A stretch of DNA of 64,000 nucleotides from Kineosporia mesophila (GTDB lineage: Bacteria; Actinomycetota; Actinomycetes; Actinomycetales; Kineosporiaceae), in NCBI RefSeq assembly GCF_021129235.1, contig NZ_JAJOMA010000001.1, positions 682,001 through 746,000 on the forward strand, read 5' to 3'. The notes below the pieces were generated by a model. That model had not been told where the DNA came from and searched no databases. It saw only the letters and a program-made list of their open reading frames with translations. Positions 54,239 through 62,717 of the stretch are shown here, piece by piece. Position 1 is the first letter of the stretch; each line of letters begins with the position of its first letter. The position numbers and the translations under genes are program-made.

Positions 54239-56647
54239 TCAGAGCCGTTCGAACGGCGGCGGGAAGTGGCTGGCTTCAGCAACCGCGGCCCACCGCCCGG
54301 CCAGAACCTCGGGCGGTACGGGCCGGGAGAACAGGTAGCCCTGCCCGTAGTGGTAGCCGAGTTCCTGCAGCAGGCGGCACTGTTCCTCGGTCTCGATGCC
54401 CTCGGCGACCGAGGCCAGGTCCAGGGCGTTGGCCATCTGGCTCACGGCGGTGGCGACCGCGGCCTGCCGGCCGACGGTGATGATCGACTCCACGAACGAG
54501 CGGTCCAGCTTGAGCGTGGTGACGGGGCAGGTCAGCAGGAGGCCGAGGGAGGAGGCCGCGGTGCCGAAGTCGTCCAGGGCCAGGCGAACGCCCATCTCCC
54601 GCAGTCGGAGCATCGCGTCGGTGGACTCCTGGTCGCCCAGGACGGCGGTCTCCGTCACCTCGATGCTGAGGTTGGCCACCGGCAGCTGGGTCTCGGCGAG
54701 CACCTTCAGTACCTCGTCGACGAATGTGCCGGAGCGCAACTGCCGTCCGGCGACGTTGACCCCGATGGCCAGGTGCTCGGCCTGGGGGTGGGCCTGCCGC
54801 CAGGCGGCGCCCTGGCGGCAGGCCTCGCCGAGGGCCCAGCGTCCGATGGGCACGATCAGGCCGGACTTCTCGGCCAGCGGGATGAAATCGGCGGGGGAGA
54901 TCCGGCCCCGGGTCGGATGGTGCCACCGGATCAACGCCTCGACACCGGTCATCTCCATGTCTTCCAGCCGCACGATCGGCTGATACTCGAGCGTGAACTG
55001 GCCCTCGTCGACGGCCGTGGACATCTCGCGGATCAGGTCGGCCTCATCGTTGATGCGCATGCCCATTTCGTCGGTGTAGAGCGCCCACATGCCCTTACCC
55101 CGCTGCTTCGCCTCGTACATGGCGATGTCGGCGTTCTTCAGCAGGGTCGAGGGGTCGAAACCGGTCTGGGCCACGGCGATGCCGATGCTGGCCCGGGCGG
55201 CGACGCTGTGCTCGAGCATGTCCACGTCGTCGGCGAAGCTGCGCAGGATGTTCTCCGAGACCGACAGCGCATCGTTGAGGTCCGTGGCGGGCAGCAGAAC
55301 GGCGAACTCGTCGCCGCCCAGCCGGGACACCAGGTCTTCCGGCCGGAGCGCCGCCCGTAGCCGCTGGGCCACCGAGACCAGCAGTGCGTCTCCCGCCGCG
55401 TGACCCATGGTGTCGTTGACCGTCTTGAAGTCGTCGAGGTCGATGAGCAGGACCGTGTGGGGCAGCTCCGGGGGGAGCATCGCCATCTCCTCCTGGAACC
55501 GCGTGCGGTTGACGAGGTCGGTGAGGGCGTCGTGGGTCGCCTGGTAGCGCAGCAGCGCGTCCTGGCCCTTCAGGTCTCCGAGCGCCACGTCGAGGCGCCG
55601 GATCAGACGGGTGTTGTCCTGGAAGGCGATCAGCTGCCGCCCGGCCACCAGTGCGGTGATCACCATGACGCCGGTGATCGCCCCCCACAGCTGGATGGAC
55701 ACGTCGGAGGGGAGTACCAGGAAGAACATCACGAAGGTGAACGCGACCATGCTGTACGGCAGCAGGCTGTAGGGTCGGCGCTTGGGACGCGGTTCGTTGC
55801 CCGAGATCCGGACCGTGATCTCCTGGATGCGGGGACCCATCGCGATCAGGAGCGAGGGCATCAGCCGGATGGCGAACGCGTACGGCCGGTCCTGCTGCTC
55901 GAAGAGATTGAGCAGGAAGGTGCTCAGCCCCTGGACGATCGGGGCGGCGACCATCGGCCAGGCGGCGATCCGGTCCATCGGCGGTGCGGGGCACAGGGCC
56001 ACCTTGGTCGCCGCGAAAGCGGCCACGATCACCAGCGCCACGGTGAGACTGGCGGTGGCCCGGTCGGTGCTGCGGTCGATCGGGTTGACTGCGAAGCACC
56101 AGGCCAGCACTGCGCCACCGACCAGGACGGTGGCCGAGTCCATCCAGAAGATGACCTTCTCCCGGCCCGACTGCGGTCCCTGGGGGAAGATCAGGCAGGC
56201 CAGCACGTTGCTCGACATGCCGACCGCGAAGAACGCGCTCTGGACGGCGCCGCCGTCCATCGAGGGCCGGTCGAGGCCCAGCACCATCGCGAACGCCTGA
56301 TAGCTGTCGCCCAGGGTGAAGGACGTTCCGGCGAAGGCGATGAACGACCAGAAGCGCCGGTACCGGACGGGCGCGAGATGCCGGAGCCGCCACGCGCCGA
56401 CTGCCAGCGCCGCGTCCATGGGGATCTGGCTGATCCAGTAGATCTGAACCCGGCGGGCCAGGTCGTCGGGAAAGACCAGGAACAGGAATGCCGCCACCAG
56501 GGTCAGCGCGACCAGTCCCCGCAGGACCGGATCGCGCAGCAGACCGGTCAGCGGACGGATCGGAACCGCCTGCTCAACCACTGTGGGGTCCTTCCTGAGA
56601 ATGCCTACGCCCCAGGCCATCGGCTTCGGCGCGGTGATTCTTGACAT
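54239..56647 (-). CDS. membrane GGDEF-EAL protein (c-di-GMP turnover)
   Basis: 802 aa from ATG 56647 (MSRITAPKPM); ATG 56677 is an alternative and neither has a strong ribosome site. About nine membrane segments precede residue ~370. The GGDEF domain has an intact active site (SRLGGDEFAVLL) and an I-site RPED five residues before it, so feedback inhibition by c-di-GMP is expected. The EAL domain keeps GVEALIRWHH, NVAGRQL, EVTETA, LDDFGTAASS, KLDRSFV and AEGIETEEQ. Both synthesis and hydrolysis therefore look possible; in such fusions one often dominates. Confidence 0.93.
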   Translation of the reverse strand: MSRITAPKPMAWGVGILRKDPTVVEQAVPIRPLTGLLRDPVLRGLVALTLVAAFLFLVFPDDLARRVQIYWISQIPMDAALAVGAWRLRHLAPVRYRRFWSFIAFAGTSFTLGDSYQAFAMVLGLDRPSMDGGAVQSAFFAVGMSSNVLACLIFPQGPQSGREKVIFWMDSATVLVGGAVLAWCFAVNPIDRSTDRATASLTVALVIVAAFAATKVALCPAPPMDRIAAWPMVAAPIVQGLSTFLLNLFEQQDRPYAFAIRLMPSLLIAMGPRIQEITVRISGNEPRPKRRPYSLLPYSMVAFTFVMFFLVLPSDVSIQLWGAITGVMVITALVAGRQLIAFQDNTRLIRRLDVALGDLKGQDALLRYQATHDALTDLVNRTRFQEEMAMLPPELPHTVLLIDLDDFKTVNDTMGHAAGDALLVSVAQRLRAALRPEDLVSRLGGDEFAVLLPATDLNDALSVSENILRSFADDVDMLEHSVAARASIGIAVAQTGFDPSTLLKNADIAMYEAKQRGKGMWALYTDEMGMRINDEADLIREMSTAVDEGQFTLEYQPIVRLEDMEMTGVEALIRWHHPTRGRISPADFIPLAEKSGLIVPIGRWALGEACRQGAAWRQAHPQAEHLAIGVNVAGRQLRSGTFVDEVLKVLAETQLPVANLSIEVTETAVLGDQESTDAMLRLREMGVRLALDDFGTAASSLGLLLTCPVTTLKLDRSFVESIITVGRQAAVATAVSQMANALDLASVAEGIETEEQCRLLQELGYHYGQGYLFSRPVPPEVLAGRWAAVAEASHFPPPFERL

Positions 56648-56727
56648 CTCAGACACGGAACCGGCCCCGGGCATCCTGAACGGTCCCGGACAGGCATCCG
56701 CGCATGAGTTTCTCTCCCACCGATCAT

Positions 56728-56741
56728 GTTGCCCAGGCAAC
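56728..56741. promoter_or_regulatory. inverted repeat upstream of the GGDEF-EAL gene
   Basis: GTTGCC-CA-GGCAAC is a perfect 6-base inverted repeat in the divergent region between the GGDEF-EAL and WXG-like genes. It could be an operator half-site pair. No known consensus was recognised. Confidence 0.4.
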
Positions 56742-56770
56742 TAGTTCTGGGCGGTCCATCGGTCGGAACG

Positions 56771-56794
56771 CACGGGTGATGAGGCATCACCGTG
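56771..56794. promoter_or_regulatory. hairpin/palindrome upstream of the WXG-like gene
   Basis: GGTGATG-AGG-CATCACC (56775-56791) is perfect. CAC/GTG pairs extend it with one bulged G. A self-complementary GGTGGCCACC follows about 20 bases later. Together with the repeat at 56728, this 280-base gene-free stretch is unusually rich in symmetry. Confidence 0.45.
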
Positions 56795-56929
56795 ACCCCG
56801 GAGGGTGGCCACCCAGATGGGCCAGTATGTCACTCAGGGTCAGAACGCCCAGGTCGGTAGCCCTCAGGGGTTATGCCGGAACCGCCCGATAACTACGATG
56901 GGCGGCTTCCGAGACGGCGGAGGGGCATC

Positions 56930-57238
56930 ATGAAGGGGCAATTCAGTGTGCTCGTGGGGGAGCTACGAGCATCCGGGGGCAAGGCCGAGTCGGCGGCCGG
57001 CACGGTCGGCCAGCTCGATCCCGGCCGTGAGCTGGACTCGGCGGGGAAGGGGATCCCCGGGGCCGACAGCATCGCGGCGCTGACCCAGGTGGGCAGCAAG
57101 TGGGAGAGCGACCTCAAGTCCTGGCACGACCAGATGCAGACCTTCGGCGAGCACCTCGATGTCGCGGCCGACGACTACCAGCGAGGGGACGACGTGGGCG
57201 CCGAAGAGTTCTCGAAGCTGGTGCCCGGCGGCCGGTGA
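56930..57238 (+). CDS. small WXG100-like helical protein
   Basis: 102 aa from ATG 56930, with GGAGGGG five bases upstream. It is predicted all-helical. VGSKWESDLKSWHDQMQ has a Trp between two long helices in roughly the position of the WXG turn, but the motif itself is W-E-S rather than W-x-G. Size and layout fit type VII (ESX) substrates or their relatives. No ESX machinery is in the window. It stands alone, divergent from the GGDEF-EAL gene. Confidence 0.7.
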   Translation: MKGQFSVLVGELRASGGKAESAAGTVGQLDPGRELDSAGKGIPGADSIAALTQVGSKWESDLKSWHDQMQTFGEHLDVAADDYQRGDDVGAEEFSKLVPGGR

Positions 57239-57243
57239 ACGCG

Positions 57244-57284
57244 CGGATCAGCCGTAGGCCAGGGGGCGGCCCACGGCTGATCCG
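57244..57284. terminator. bidirectional terminator
   Basis: Perfect 12-bp arms CGGATCAGCCGT and ACGGCTGATCCG flank a 17-base loop that itself contains a GGCC pair. It starts five bases after the WXG-like stop and ends five bases before the convergent reductase stop. Confidence 0.8.
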
Positions 57285-57289
57285 GGGTC

Positions 57290-58177
57290 TCAGTCCTGCG
57301 GGATCACCGTGTCGAAGCGCTCCGGACGCGGAACGTCCGGGTCCGGGCCACTGCGGACACCGGCGTCGAGGGCGTCGATCGCGGCCAGGTCCTGCGGGGT
57401 GAGCTCGAAGTCGAAGACGTCGAAGTTCTCGGCGATCCGGCCCGGGTTCACCGACTTCGGGATGGCCGAGCGGCCCTGCTGGAGGTGCCAGCGCAGCATC
57501 ACCTGGGCCGGGGACTTCCCGTACTGCCTGGCCAGGGCGCCGATCGTCCCGTCCTGCATGACGTTCTTGCGTTCCTCACCCCAGCCCGGGTAGAACGTGA
57601 TGCCGCCGATCGGTGACCAGGCCTGGGTGACGATGCCGTGCTCGGCGTCGACCCGCTGGAGTTCGGGCTGCGCGAAGTACGGGTGCAGCTCGACCTGGTT
57701 GACCGCCGGGACGATCTGCGTGGCGGCGAACAGGTCCTTCAGGTGCTGCGGGGTGAAGTTGCTGACCCCGATCGAGCGCACCCGGCCGTCCGCGAGCAGC
57801 TGCTCCAGCGCCTGGTAGGCGCCGATCGTCTTCTCGAACCGGTCGGTCGCCGGCTGGTGCAGGATCAGCAGGTCGATCTGCTCCAGACCGAGCTTGCGCG
57901 AGGCCTTGGCGAAGGCGTTCAGAGTCTGCTCGCGGCCGTAGTCGCTGACCCAGATCTTGGTCTCGACGAAGATCTCCGACCGGTCCACGCCGGAGGCGTG
58001 GATCCCCTCGCCGACCTGGCGCTCGTTGCCGTACATGGCGGCCGTGTCGATGTGCCGGTAACCGGTCTCGAGCGCGGAGCGGACGGCCGCCGCGGTCTCT
58101 TCCGGCGAACTCTGGAAGACGCCGAGCCCGAGGGCCGGCATCAGAACCCCGTTGTTGAGGGTGAGCGTGATGTCCAT
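57290..58177 (-). CDS. aldo/keto reductase
   Basis: 295 aa from the ATG giving MDITLTLNNGV; an ATG three codons upstream (58186) is equally possible. The (beta/alpha)8 AKR tetrad is present: Asp and Tyr in YRHIDTAAMYGNE, Lys in ETKIW, His in LLILHQP. GVSNFTPQHL and the NADPH-binding IPKSVNPGRIAENFDVFDF follow the 2,5-diketo-gluconate reductase group. It reduces aldehydes or ketones with NADPH; the substrate is unknown. It stands as a single gene. Confidence 0.93.
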   Translation of the reverse strand: MDITLTLNNGVLMPALGLGVFQSSPEETAAAVRSALETGYRHIDTAAMYGNERQVGEGIHASGVDRSEIFVETKIWVSDYGREQTLNAFAKASRKLGLEQIDLLILHQPATDRFEKTIGAYQALEQLLADGRVRSIGVSNFTPQHLKDLFAATQIVPAVNQVELHPYFAQPELQRVDAEHGIVTQAWSPIGGITFYPGWGEERKNVMQDGTIGALARQYGKSPAQVMLRWHLQQGRSAIPKSVNPGRIAENFDVFDFELTPQDLAAIDALDAGVRSGPDPDVPRPERFDTVIPQD

Positions 58178-58243
58178 GGCTGCCACGCTAGATCTTTACC
58201 GGCGGGTCTGACTGGCTCTGGCTTTACCTGTCAGAGCAGGAAT

Positions 58244-59797
58244 TCAGTCGACCTCGACGCGCTCGCGGCGCCGGTGCTTCATCGCGTAGAGCGCCTCGTC
58301 GGCCCGGGCGCTGAGGTGCTCGGCGGACTCACCCGGCCGTCGCTCGGCGGATCCCACGCTGAATCCCACCCCTTCCGGATACGACCAGGCGGCCGAGAGC
58401 CGGTCCAGGATCGCTCGCGCGACCTCGTCACCGCCGTGCGTCAGGACGGCGAACTCGTCGCCCCCGATCCGGCAGGCCAGGTCGCTGTCCCGCACGGAGG
58501 CCGTCAGCGACGAGGCGAAGGCCTGCAGCACCCGGTCCCCGGCCGAGTGGCCCTGGGTGTCGTTGACCCCCTTGAAACGATCCAGGTCGAACAGCAGGAG
58601 AAGGGCGTCGTCCTCCAGGTTCGCCATCGCCTGCTCGAAGGCCCGCCGGTTCGAGACCCCGGTGAGCGGGTCCGTGGTCGCGGCCCGGTCGAGCTCCTCG
58701 ACGTGCCGCACCCGCATCAGCACCGGCCCGGCCTGGAGCGAGAGCAGTTCCATCACCTGGCCGTCGAAGGGATCCAGGTCGTCCACCGGTCTCGTCCAGA
58801 AGACCACCATCACCCCGGCCAACTGGTCGACCACCTCAATCGGGAGAAAGAGGGCCGACGCCCAGCCCGTCTCGTTCCCGGTCGTCGGGAGGCTCACGGG
58901 AGAGTTGCGGGCATCGGGGACGAACAGGGGACGCCGGTCCCGGGCGACCGCTCCGATGCCCGACTCGGGTGGGTGGTCACCGGACCGCACCGCGGCCACC
59001 TCCGAACCGAGCCCGGCGCCGCCCCGGGCGCTCAGCGAGGTGTCCCGCGCGCTCGGCGGGCCGAACCGGTCGGCCACCAGGGTCACGACTCCGTCGGCGC
59101 CGAGCAGGTCCAGCGCCAGCTCGCTGACCAGGCGGGCGGCCTCCGGTTCGGAATGGGCCGAGAGCAGCGGACGCACCCCGGCGTGCAGGTGCTCCAGTTT
59201 CACCCGCTGCCGGTGCTGGGCCGACATCGCGGCCGCGATCAGCTCACCGATCAGGGCGGCGAACAGGATCGTCCCGGTGATCTCGACCAGGCTGTCGCGT
59301 TGCCGACCGAACCCGGCCACCGCCGCCAGCAGGGCCAGACTCACTCCGGCCACCTGCGCGGTCTGTCCCGGCCTCAGTACCAGCCCGGCGTAGCCCAGGG
59401 CCAGGAGGTAGATCGCCTGGTAGTGGCCGAGCATGTTCGACGAGCCGGAGCCGAGCGTGGTGAAGAAGGCGCTCGGCAGAACCGGCCAGATCAGCACCGA
59501 GTCGGGAACCCGCTGCCAGGGCAGCACCATCAGGGCGAGGGCCACGACGGCGACCGCGATCGCCACGACCGTCTGCGACACCGGCGGATCGGGTGTCTGC
59601 CAGACGATCAGCGCCCCGTAGACGGCACCGCCCAGATAGAGGCAGGCTCCGATCCGCCCCTTGCGCTGCCGCTGCGAGTCGGCATCCAGTCCCGCGGCGA
59701 ACCAGTGACTGACGATCCCGAGGACGCCCGTCGTGGCGCGTCGGCTGGCTGGGCGGTCCTGGCTCACCCGGTGCCTGTCGGCCCGGCCGCTGAACAT
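58244..59797 (-). CDS. membrane GAF-GGDEF diguanylate cyclase
   Basis: 517 aa. About five or six membrane segments lie in residues ~50-190. A GAF-like sensor follows (~215-350, e.g. RRPLFVPDARNSPV and ASALFLPIEVVDQLAGVMVVF, the latter cited as its core ALFLPIEV). The C-terminal GGDEF domain has TDPLTGVSNRRAFE, LLFDLDRFKGVNDTQGHSAGD and an intact CRIGGDEFAVL. The I-site RDSD lies five residues before GGDEF. It makes c-di-GMP from two GTP with product inhibition. It starts 18 bases after the iron ABC ATPase gene, so some read-through from that operon is possible. Confidence 0.93.
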   Translation of the reverse strand: MFSGRADRHRVSQDRPASRRATTGVLGIVSHWFAAGLDADSQRQRKGRIGACLYLGGAVYGALIVWQTPDPPVSQTVVAIAVAVVALALMVLPWQRVPDSVLIWPVLPSAFFTTLGSGSSNMLGHYQAIYLLALGYAGLVLRPGQTAQVAGVSLALLAAVAGFGRQRDSLVEITGTILFAALIGELIAAAMSAQHRQRVKLEHLHAGVRPLLSAHSEPEAARLVSELALDLLGADGVVTLVADRFGPPSARDTSLSARGGAGLGSEVAAVRSGDHPPESGIGAVARDRRPLFVPDARNSPVSLPTTGNETGWASALFLPIEVVDQLAGVMVVFWTRPVDDLDPFDGQVMELLSLQAGPVLMRVRHVEELDRAATTDPLTGVSNRRAFEQAMANLEDDALLLLFDLDRFKGVNDTQGHSAGDRVLQAFASSLTASVRDSDLACRIGGDEFAVLTHGGDEVARAILDRLSAAWSYPEGVGFSVGSAERRPGESAEHLSARADEALYAMKHRRRERVEVD

Positions 59798-59815
59798 TCA
59801 AGGACCCAGCCGAGG

Positions 59816-60619
59816 TCAGGCAACCATGTGGTGCCGCCCGATCGGCAGCATCAGCGGCCCGCCCGAGGTCGGGTCGATGATGACCTTCGAGTCCAGCCCG
59901 AACACCGCGCGCACCGTGTCCTCGGTCAGGACCTCACAGGGGCGGCCGGCGGCGTGGACCTTTCCACCGGCGATGGCGACCAGGTGGTCGCAGTAGCGGG
60001 CGGCCAGGTTCAGGTCGTGCAGCACCATCACCACCGTCGTGCCGCGGGAGCGGTTGAGGTCGGTGAGCAGGTCGAGGACCTCCACCTGGTGCTGCACGTC
60101 GAGGAAGGTCGTGGGCTCGTCGAGGAGGAGAAGGTCGGTCTCCTGGGCCAGGGCCATGGCGATCCAGACCCGCTGACGCTGACCGCCGGAGAGCTCGTCC
60201 ACGGCCCGGTCGGCCAGCTCCACGGTGTGCGTCGCCTCCAGCGCCGCGGCGACGGCGGTGTCGTCGGCCACCGACCACCGGGAGAACACCCCCTGATGCG
60301 GATGCCGTCCGCGTCCGACCAGGTCGGAGACCGTGATGCCCTCGGGAGCCAGCGGCGACTGGGGGAGCAGGCCCAGGGTGCGGGCGAGTTCCTTGGCCGG
60401 GAGCTTGTGCACCTCCTTGCCGTCGAGCAGCACCTGCCCGGCCCGGGGCGAGAGCAGACGCGACATGGAGCGCAGCAGGGTGGACTTGCCGCACGCGTTG
60501 GCCCCGACGATGGCGGTCACCCGGCCGGGCGCCACGGCCAGTTCCAGACCCTCGATGACCGTGCGGTCCTTGTAGCCGAGGCTGAGATTCTCGGCGGTGA
60601 GCTGGTGTTCGGTGGTCAC
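59816..60619 (-). CDS. iron-siderophore ABC transporter ATPase
   Basis: 267 aa from GTG 60619, which overlaps the upstream permease stop (GTGA) and has GGAGG six bases away; a longer frame to 60895 reads through permease codons and is rejected. Walker A is VGANACGKSTLL, Q-loop LPQSPLAPEG, signature LSGGQRQRVWIAMAL, Walker B LLLLDEPTTFLD and the switch His is in VLHDLN. It follows the FecE/FepC pattern of ferric-siderophore importers and powers the two permeases encoded just upstream. Confidence 0.96.
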   Translation of the reverse strand: MTTEHQLTAENLSLGYKDRTVIEGLELAVAPGRVTAIVGANACGKSTLLRSMSRLLSPRAGQVLLDGKEVHKLPAKELARTLGLLPQSPLAPEGITVSDLVGRGRHPHQGVFSRWSVADDTAVAAALEATHTVELADRAVDELSGGQRQRVWIAMALAQETDLLLLDEPTTFLDVQHQVEVLDLLTDLNRSRGTTVVMVLHDLNLAARYCDHLVAIAGGKVHAAGRPCEVLTEDTVRAVFGLDSKVIIDPTSGGPLMLPIGRHHMVA

Positions 60620-61677
60620 AGAGATCCTCCGGCGCGGTTCGCGCGGACAATGAGGTAGATCAGGTAGGGGGCGCCGAGCACACCGGTGACGACGCCGACC
60701 GGGAACCGGGTGCCGAAGGCGTACTGCCCGGCGAAGTCGGCCAGCAGCACCAGCAGGGCCCCGACCAGGGCCGAGGGCAACAGCAGGGAATGGCCGGGCC
60801 CGGCCAGGCGGGCGGCGATCGGGCCGGCCAGGAACGCCAGGAAGGCGATCGGGCCGGTGGCCGAGGTGGCGAAGGCGATCAGGCCGACGGCGCACACGAC
60901 GACCAGCAGGCGGGTGCGGTCGACCCGGACCCCCAGCGCGGAGGCGGTGTCGTCACCGAGCTGGAGCACGGTCAGGTCGCGAGAGCCCAGGAACAGCACC
61001 GGTACCAGCACGATCATCGTGATCAGCACGGTGACGGTCTCCTCCCAGCGCACCCCGTTCAGGCTGCCGGTGAGCCAGCGCAGCGCCTCCTGCAGGTCCC
61101 ACTGCCCGGCGGTCGAGAGCACGTACGAGACGATCGAATTCATCATCGCCGCGATCCCGATGCCGATGAGGATCAGGCGGATGCCCGACACCCCGTCCTG
61201 GTAAGCGAGCAGATACACCATCAGCGCCACACCCAGGCCGGCCGTGATGGCGAAGACCGAGACCGCGGAGCCGGAGAGCCCCAGCGTGATGATCGCGACC
61301 GCCGCGGCAGCACTCGCCCCGGTGCTGATGCCGATGATGTCCGGGCTGGCCAGGGGATTACGCAGCATGGTCTGGAAGGTGACGCCGCCCAGGCCGAACG
61401 ACGCGCCCGCCAGTACGGCCAGGCAGGTGCGCGGCAGCCGCAACCGGCCCACGGTGAACGTGGCGCCCTGCACGTCCTGCCCGAGGATCACCTTCAGGAC
61501 GTCCCCGGGTGGGTAGAAGGTTCGTCCCACCATCAGCGAGACCGCGACCATGGCCCCGATCAGGACGACAAGGATCCCGATGACGATGCGGCGGCGACGA
61601 TTTCGGCGCGTACGGCCCCGGGTGACGGCCGCCACGGTGGCGGGGGAGGCCTGTCGCAGGTCCGCAGGAGTGCTCAC
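60616..61677 (-). CDS. iron-siderophore ABC permease (FecD/FepG-like)
   Basis: 353 aa from GTG 61677, overlapping the first permease stop as GTGA. About ten membrane segments follow a basic N-terminus (RGRTRRNRRRR). FecCD motifs include LRLPRTCLAVLAGASFGLGG, TMLRNPLASPDIIGISTGAS (core RNPLASPDIIGIS), LGDDTASALGV and GPIAFLAFLAGPIARL-type sequence near residue 290. It pairs with the 61674-62717 permease to form the membrane channel. Confidence 0.95.
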   Translation of the reverse strand: MSTPADLRQASPATVAAVTRGRTRRNRRRRIVIGILVVLIGAMVAVSLMVGRTFYPPGDVLKVILGQDVQGATFTVGRLRLPRTCLAVLAGASFGLGGVTFQTMLRNPLASPDIIGISTGASAAAAVAIITLGLSGSAVSVFAITAGLGVALMVYLLAYQDGVSGIRLILIGIGIAAMMNSIVSYVLSTAGQWDLQEALRWLTGSLNGVRWEETVTVLITMIVLVPVLFLGSRDLTVLQLGDDTASALGVRVDRTRLLVVVCAVGLIAFATSATGPIAFLAFLAGPIAARLAGPGHSLLLPSALVGALLVLLADFAGQYAFGTRFPVGVVTGVLGAPYLIYLIVRANRAGGSL

Positions 61678-62717
61678 AGTGCTCGGACCTTCTGCCGGCG
61701 GACGATGTAGATGAAGAACGGTGCCCCGACGAACGCCGTGATGATGCCGACGTCGATCTCGCCGGGGCGGGCCACGATCCGGCCGATCACGTCCGCGGCC
61801 AGGAGCAGGCCGGCCCCGGTGAGGGCCGAGAAGGGCAGCAGCCAGCGATGATCCGGTCCGACGAGCAGACGGCACCCATGAGGGACGACGAGCCCGACGA
61901 ATCCGATCGGCCCGCAGATCGCGGTGGTCGCCCCACAGAGCATCACGGCCCCCAGGGAGGCGAGCCCCCGCGCGATCGCGACCCGCTCACCCAGACCGGC
62001 CGCGACGTCGTCCCCCAGTGCGAGGGAGTTGAGGCTGCGGGCGGACAGCAGGCAGACGGCCAGGCCGGCTCCCAGGAAGGGGAGCACCTGCCAGATCCGC
62101 TCGAAGGTCGCGCCGCCTACCCCACCGATCTGCCACGACTGCACGTTCTCGGCGATGTCGTTGCGGGGCAGGATCACTGCGGTGACGAAGGAGACCAGGG
62201 CCGCCGAGGTCGCGGCCCCGGCCAGGGCCAGCTTCAGCGGAGTGGGGCCGCCTCGTCCCAGAGATCCGATGGCGTAGACGAAGACGGCAGAGATCGCGGC
62301 CCCGGCGATGGCCGCCCAGATGTAGCTGTTCGGGTTGCTGAGGCCGAAGTAGGCCAGGCCGACCACGACCGCCAGGGAGGCGCCCATGTTGATGCCGAGG
62401 ATTCCGGGATCGGCCAGCGGGTTCCGGGTCACTCCCTGGAAGACGGCCCCCGACACGGCCAGTGCGGCCCCGGCGAGCAGGGCCAGGACCGTACGGGGGA
62501 TCCGGACCCGGATGACCGCCTGATCGAGCGTGTCGTCGGCGCCGCCCAGCGCGTCCAGAATTGTGGGCACCGGCACGAACCGGGTGCCGACCGCGATGGA
62601 CGCCACGATCAGCACGGCGATGAGCCCGAGGCAGACCAGGAACCAGAGCAGGCGCACGCGCCTCGGGCGCCGCACGACGGCGGCGCCCGAGGGTGTTACG
62701 GATTCGACTGTGCTCAC
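61674..62717 (-). CDS. iron-siderophore ABC permease (FecC/FepD-like)
   Basis: 347 aa from GTG 62717, overlapping the binding-protein stop as GTGA. About ten membrane segments. FecCD signatures are VRIPRTVLALLAGAALAVSG, TRNPLADPGILGINMGAS, LGDDVAAGLGE and CGPIGFVGLVVPHGCRLLVG. It is the heterodimer partner of the 60616-61677 permease. Confidence 0.96.
   Translation of the reverse strand: MSTVESVTPSGAAVVRRPRRVRLLWFLVCLGLIAVLIVASIAVGTRFVPVPTILDALGGADDTLDQAVIRVRIPRTVLALLAGAALAVSGAVFQGVTRNPLADPGILGINMGASLAVVVGLAYFGLSNPNSYIWAAIAGAAISAVFVYAIGSLGRGGPTPLKLALAGAATSAALVSFVTAVILPRNDIAENVQSWQIGGVGGATFERIWQVLPFLGAGLAVCLLSARSLNSLALGDDVAAGLGERVAIARGLASLGAVMLCGATTAICGPIGFVGLVVPHGCRLLVGPDHRWLLPFSALTGAGLLLAADVIGRIVARPGEIDVGIITAFVGAPFFIYIVRRQKVRAL

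Noticed and set aside
56648-56929. c-di-GMP riboswitch upstream of the GGDEF-EAL or WXG-like gene
   Set aside because: The conserved GEMM core and its tetraloop-receptor pattern are not present; only simple inverted repeats were seen.
57638-60658. Plus-strand frame of about 1,000 codons opposite the reductase, cyclase and ABC ATPase genes
   Set aside because: No domain or ribosome site, and it spans three well-supported minus-strand genes.
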